From: Serratia quinivorans | GTDB taxonomy: Bacteria > Pseudomonadota > Gammaproteobacteria > Enterobacterales > Enterobacteriaceae | Direction of reading: 5' to 3' | Assembly: GCF_946227985.1 (NCBI RefSeq) | Contig: NZ_CAMKGL010000003.1 | Span: forward strand, 62,001 to 126,000 | Length of the DNA stretch: 64,000 nucleotides | Part shown: in pieces, positions 60,727-64,000 of the stretch | How the letters are laid out: every line of letters starts with the position of its first letter | Position numbering within the stretch: position 1 is the stretch's first letter | The notes under the pieces: generated by a model | Told to the model about the DNA's origin: nothing | What the model saw: the letters and a program-made list of their open reading frames with translations, nothing else | Databases searched by the model: none | Position numbers and translations under genes: made by a program

Positions 60727-61359
60727 CTATTGGCCGGCGACCGCTGCCAGCGTTTTCATCATCAGCATCACCGAGGTGGCCCCCGGATCCTGATGACCAA
60801 TGCTACGTTCACCCAGGTAACTGGCCCGCCCTTTGCGTGCCTGCATGGTGATGGTGCTTTCAACCGCCTGCTCCGCCCGTTCACTGGCGCGCTGCAAAGC
60901 CTCCGCCACGCTTAGCTGCTGCTGAGCCGATTGGCCCAGGCTTTCCACCACCGGCCACCAGACGTCACACATGGTTTTATCACCCGGCTCCGCCTTGCCG
61001 CGCATCACCACGCCTTCGACGCCTTCCTGCACCATTTGATGCAGCTCCGCCAGATCCAGGCTCTGCTTGGCATTGGTCGACTGTGCTGCACGGATGAAGA
61101 AGGTGCCAAACAGCGGACCACTGGCTCCCCCCACGCTGGACAGCAGCGTCATGCCGGTGTTCTTCAGGATAAAACCGATGTCTTTGTCCGCCACCGAAGG
61201 CAGCTTTTCCACCACCTTGTTGAAGCCGCGGTTCATGTTCAGCCCGTGGTCGGAATCACCGATCTCGGTATCCAGCCGGGTTAGAAAATCACGCTGCTGC
61301 GCAAACACTTCGCCGCAACACATCAGCCAGTCGACCACTTGTTGTTTGGTTAACGCCAT
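60727..61359 (-). CDS. dhaL: Dihydroxyacetone kinase ADP-binding subunit DhaL
   Basis: This 210-residue all-helical subunit holds ADP, which is phosphorylated by DhaM and acts as cofactor for DhaK. The metal/nucleotide-binding aspartates are in LDTEIGDSDHGLNMNRGF, and the nucleotide-capping loop is in MTLLSSVGGASGPLFG. Its length is the same as E. coli DhaL. It follows dhaK by nine bases. Confidence 0.95.
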   Translation of the reverse strand: MALTKQQVVDWLMCCGEVFAQQRDFLTRLDTEIGDSDHGLNMNRGFNKVVEKLPSVADKDIGFILKNTGMTLLSSVGGASGPLFGTFFIRAAQSTNAKQSLDLAELHQMVQEGVEGVVMRGKAEPGDKTMCDVWWPVVESLGQSAQQQLSVAEALQRASERAEQAVESTITMQARKGRASYLGERSIGHQDPGATSVMLMMKTLAAVAGQ

Positions 61360-61368
61360 GACTCCTCC

Positions 61369-62439
61369 TCAGCAACCCCAACGCAGCGCTGGCGTTTTCA
61401 CCGGCGCATCCCACAGGGACAACAGTTCGTCATCCACCTTCAGCAGCGTGATTGAGACCCCTTGCATATCCAGCGATGTGCAATAGGAACCCACCAGGCT
61501 GCGCTCAACAATCATGCCCGCTTCGGCACAACGCTCTGCCAACCGGTGATAAACGCCATACAGTTCGGACAGCGGCGTCGCACCCAGGTTGTTGACCAGT
61601 GCGATCACCCGGTCACCGCGTGTCAGCGGTTGTTTGGTCTGCACTTCATCGCGCCATTCGCCCTGTTGACGATCCCAGACGCGGATGGTGCGCTGGTAAT
61701 GGCCATGGTCGATCAGGGTATGGAACATGTCGTCCACCGCTGCATTCAGGGTGGTGAACGGGCGCCGCGCAATCCCCGGTTCACCGTGAATACCGACGCC
61801 GAATTCCATCTCGTTTTCCGCCAGCACGAATGACGGTTTGCCGGCAGCCGGTACGGTACAGGCCCCCAGCGCGATGCCAATCGAATGCCCGTGATTATTG
61901 ATGTTGTGGCCCAGCGTCACGATGCTATCGAGGTCATCGCCACGCGCCGTTGCCGCACCGAGCAGTTTCTCCATCAGCACGGTATTGGCCACCCCGCGTC
62001 GCCCGGCGGTGAACAGGCTGTCTTTAACCGCCACATCATCATCCACCAGCACCGTCGCCACCTGGATACCGCTGTCATGCAGCAGCTCAGTGGCGGTTTC
62101 AAAGTTCAGTACGTCGCCGGTGTAGTTTTTAATCAGCAACAACACCCCGGCACCGCCGTCGATCGCCTGGCCGCACTCGTACATTTTATCCGGCGTTGGC
62201 GAGGTAAAAATTTCCCCCGGGCAGGCACCGTCGAGCATGCCTTCACCGACAAAACCGCAGTGCATCGGCTCGTGACCGCTGCCGCCGCCGGACAGGATTG
62301 CCACCTTGCCCGCTACCGGCGCATCGGCGCGGGTGACAAACACCGGCTCCTGATGCACCAACAGCTCAGGATGAGCCTCTGCCAACCCCAGCAGTTGCTC
62401 TTCCAGTACCGACTCAACCTTGTTAATCAGTTTTTTCAC
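61369..62439 (-). CDS. dhaK: Dihydroxyacetone kinase substrate-binding subunit DhaK
   Basis: This 356-residue subunit binds dihydroxyacetone covalently through His218 (FGVGIHGEPG). The ILSGGGSGHEPMHCGF loop and LGACTVPAAGKPSF block match E. coli DhaK in position as well as sequence. The start is a GTG at 62439 (VKKLINKVESVLEEQ), with AGGAA six to seven bases upstream; a longer frame from 62520 would run into the REP-like element and gldA. A REP-like palindrome lies between gldA and this gene. Confidence 0.94.
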   Translation of the reverse strand: MKKLINKVESVLEEQLLGLAEAHPELLVHQEPVFVTRADAPVAGKVAILSGGGSGHEPMHCGFVGEGMLDGACPGEIFTSPTPDKMYECGQAIDGGAGVLLLIKNYTGDVLNFETATELLHDSGIQVATVLVDDDVAVKDSLFTAGRRGVANTVLMEKLLGAATARGDDLDSIVTLGHNINNHGHSIGIALGACTVPAAGKPSFVLAENEMEFGVGIHGEPGIARRPFTTLNAAVDDMFHTLIDHGHYQRTIRVWDRQQGEWRDEVQTKQPLTRGDRVIALVNNLGATPLSELYGVYHRLAERCAEAGMIVERSLVGSYCTSLDMQGVSITLLKVDDELLSLWDAPVKTPALRWGC

Positions 62440-62462
62440 GGTTATTTCCTCGTTTGGCCAAC

Positions 62463-62484
62463 GGGACGCAGCGTGCTGCGCCCC
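62463..62484. repeat. REP-like hairpin between gldA and dhaK
   Basis: CGCAGC and GCTGCG pair around GT, flanked by GGG/CCC with one bulged base. The core matches the palindrome after parC (CGCAGCATGCTGCG) with one changed base. It sits eight bases from the gldA stop and may moderate dhaKLM expression. Confidence 0.6.
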
Positions 62485-62491
62485 TGCTCTA

Positions 62492-63598
62492 TCAGCTTGA
62501 GTGTTGTTGCAGCCAGGCATTGCCCAGCCGGTCTGCCGTCAGAATGGCCGCCTGTACGCTGGCAGGTGTGACCTCAAACGGCATATTGTGGATGGTTTCG
62601 CCGACCGCGCAGCTGGCTTCGGCCACCGCCATGATTTTTTCTGCCGGGTCGCCGCTAACGCCCATCTGCGCCAGCGTGACAGGCAGGCCGAGACGCTGGC
62701 AGAAATCCAGCACCGTTTCGATCTGCGCCATGCTGCTGTTTTGCAGCACCAACTGTGACAGCGTGCCAAACGCCACTTTTTCGCCGTGGTACAGGTGATG
62801 GCACTCTTCCAGCACGGTAAAACCGTTATGAATGGCGTGTGCAGCCGCCAGGCCACTGCTTTCGAAACCGATGCCGCTCAAATAGGTATTGGCCTCGATA
62901 ATGCGCTCGACCGCTTCCGTCACCACACCGGCCTCAACCGCCAGCTTGGCCTTAACGCCCTCCGCCAGCAGCGTCTCATAGCACAACCGTGCCAGGCTCA
63001 ATGCCGCCAGCGTGGATTTGCCGCCCGCCATGCTGGTCGCCTGGGCATCGAAACAGGCCTGCGCTTCAAAATAGGTTGAAAGCGCGTCGCCCATGCCTGC
63101 CACCAGCAACCGCACCGGCGCCCTGGCGATAATCGCGCTGTCCATTATCACCATGTCCGGATTACTGGTGTGGATCAGATATTCGTCAAATTCGCCCTGT
63201 TCGGTGTAGATCACCGATAGCGCACTGGTTGGCGCATCGGTGGAAGCAATGGTCGGGATCAGCACCACCGGCAGATGCTGGTAATGGGCGATAGCCTTGG
63301 CGGTGTCCAGCGTTTTACCGCCGCCGACGCCAATCACACCGCGACAGCCATGGGCCTTCAGTTCCTGGCCCAGTCGGTCGATTTCCTTATGGCAGCATTC
63401 GCCGTTGAACACACAGGCGTGATGCTTCACCCCGTGCTGGTGCAGGCTGCCCATCAGGGTATCGCCCGTCAGCTTCATCACGAAGTCGTCGGCGATCACG
63501 AAATAATGGTCGGCAAGGGCTTTCGCGTATTCGCCCACGGCGGCCAATGCGTTGGCACCCTGGATGTACTTGCCTGGGGACTGGATGATTCTCAACAT
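62492..63598 (-). CDS. gldA: Glycerol dehydrogenase
   Basis: This 368-residue iron/zinc-type alcohol dehydrogenase oxidises glycerol to dihydroxyacetone, the DhaK substrate, using NAD. GIGGGKTLDTAKAIAHY-like and PTIASTDAPTSALSVIYTEQGEF blocks match E. coli GldA closely, and the metal-binding His residues are in AAAHAIHNG and HHLYHGEKVAFG. The ATG follows AAGGA. It is first in the operon, so glycerol oxidation and dihydroxyacetone phosphorylation are encoded together. Confidence 0.94.
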   Translation of the reverse strand: MLRIIQSPGKYIQGANALAAVGEYAKALADHYFVIADDFVMKLTGDTLMGSLHQHGVKHHACVFNGECCHKEIDRLGQELKAHGCRGVIGVGGGKTLDTAKAIAHYQHLPVVLIPTIASTDAPTSALSVIYTEQGEFDEYLIHTSNPDMVIMDSAIIARAPVRLLVAGMGDALSTYFEAQACFDAQATSMAGGKSTLAALSLARLCYETLLAEGVKAKLAVEAGVVTEAVERIIEANTYLSGIGFESSGLAAAHAIHNGFTVLEECHHLYHGEKVAFGTLSQLVLQNSSMAQIETVLDFCQRLGLPVTLAQMGVSGDPAEKIMAVAEASCAVGETIHNMPFEVTPASVQAAILTADRLGNAWLQQHSS

Positions 63599-63950
63599 AA
63601 CCGGATCCTTGTAGGGAAATTGGCGATGGTAACGTTCAGATATCAGGTGATAGTGCGTCGGTCTTGTGCCGTCGCGTTGTTATGGACTGACTATAGGGCT
63701 TGCCGAAGGCTTTGCGACCTCCGGTATTTTCGTTTCATTATGGAACATTACTTTACCCATAACGTTTCATAATGAAACTCTGTCGAGGCTTTTTTAGCCG
63801 GTAAAGCGAACTGGCGCACAACCCAACGTATAGCTGCGTAAAGAGTGGATTCCGTAGGCATTTCAGCTTTAATTTTGACCATCTTTACCCTATCCTTACC
63901 GCCATTACTGGGAATGGGCGAATACAGCCCGACTGATGGGATGAATAACG
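63599..63950. other. Divergent gldA-ygiB intergenic region
   Basis: This 352-base region holds the gldA promoter and activator-like palindromes (leftward) and the start region of ygiB (rightward). On the minus strand TATAGT (63695-63690) could be a -10 box without a good -35 box. No gene is convincing here. Confidence 0.55.
63732..63778. promoter_or_regulatory. Two palindromic activator-like sites upstream of gldA
   Basis: GTTTCATTATGGAAC (63732-63746, one mismatch) and GTTTCATAATGAAAC (63764-63778, perfect 7-1-7 palindrome) are spaced 32 bp start to start, three DNA turns. If TATAG at 63691-63695 is the -10 box, the centres are near -56 and -88. DhaR is the obvious candidate to bind them. 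Confidence 0.6.
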
Positions 63951-64000
63951 ATGAAACGGACAAAAAACATCAACCGAGAGACGTTCCGCAAATCCTGGCG
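63951..64000 (+). CDS. ygiB: YgiB family protein, N-terminal fragment
   Basis: The window ends 50 bases into this frame, which reads MKRTKNINRETFRKSW. This resembles the start of E. coli YgiB (MKRTKSIRHASFRKNW), a small membrane-associated protein encoded directly downstream of tolC. The rest lies outside the window, so the call rests on the first residues and the expected gene order. Confidence 0.75.
   Translation, partial: MKRTKNINRETFRKSW

Noticed and set aside
63599-63730. Sigma-54 promoter for gldA, expected if DhaR were a classical enhancer-binding protein
   Set aside because: No TGGC/TTGC pair with correct spacing was found, and DhaR lacks the GAFTGA loop.
63748-63963. 71-codon minus-strand frame over the gldA-ygiB gap
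   Set aside because: It overlaps the palindromic sites and the ygiB start and shows no family features.

Overview
The window reads as a chromosomal segment of an enterobacterium, most likely a Serratia of the liquefaciens/proteamaculans/plymuthica type. The evidence is the gene content and order: exbDB/metC/yghB, yqhC-yqhD-dkgA, plsC-parC-mdaB-ygiN and nudF-yqiB-cpdA-yqiA-parE/tolC/ygiB all follow the Escherichia coli arrangement closely. High-GC coding sequence, ERIC elements in three intergenic gaps and a scrKYABR sucrose operon agree with this. Species is an inference. No rRNA, tRNA, CRISPR array or insertion sequence was seen.

Region 1 (1-12300, minus strand) is a contact-dependent growth inhibition locus in the order cdiB-cdiC-cdiA-cdiI. 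It encodes an outer-membrane TpsB exporter, a HlyC-type lysine acyltransferase, a 3208-residue filamentous effector with a C-terminal toxin, and a small two-helix membrane protein that is probably the immunity protein. Region 2 (12300-19400) is the sucrose operon scrK-scrY-scrA-scrB-scrR, with two LacI-type operators and two intercistronic hairpins. A ParD/ParE-type toxin-antitoxin pair follows.

Region 3 (20000-29300) is enterobacterial core (exbD-exbB with a Fur-box-like site, metC, yghB, yqhC, yqhD, dkgA). It is interrupted by a LysR regulator divergent from a zinc-free medium-chain oxidoreductase. Region 4 (29400-39430) holds a cellobiose-type PTS operon with a 6-phospho-beta-glucosidase, an EmtA-like lytic transglycosylase, the radical SAM protein YgiQ, and the xanthosine genes xapA-xapB-xapR. 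Region 5 (39400-53100) is core: ftsP, plsC, parC, mdaB, ygiN, a LysR gene, parE, yqiA, cpdA, yqiB, nudF and tolC.

Region 6 (53200-63950) separates tolC from ygiB, which are neighbours in E. coli. It holds two accessory metabolic modules. One is a four-gene set (UxuA-like dehydratase, ACS-family MFS transporter, RraA/aldolase-like protein, FadR-type GntR regulator) that looks like catabolism of an unidentified acidic sugar or related compound. The other is a dihydroxyacetone kinase module (gldA-dhaK-dhaL-dhaM with a convergent dhaR). The window ends in the first codons of ygiB.

The most interesting material is the CDI toxin/immunity tail with its acyltransferase, the unassigned sugar-acid-like operon with a candidate operator, paired palindromes upstream of gldA, the missing canonical start codon of xapR, and dispersed ERIC and REP-like elements inserted within or between operons.
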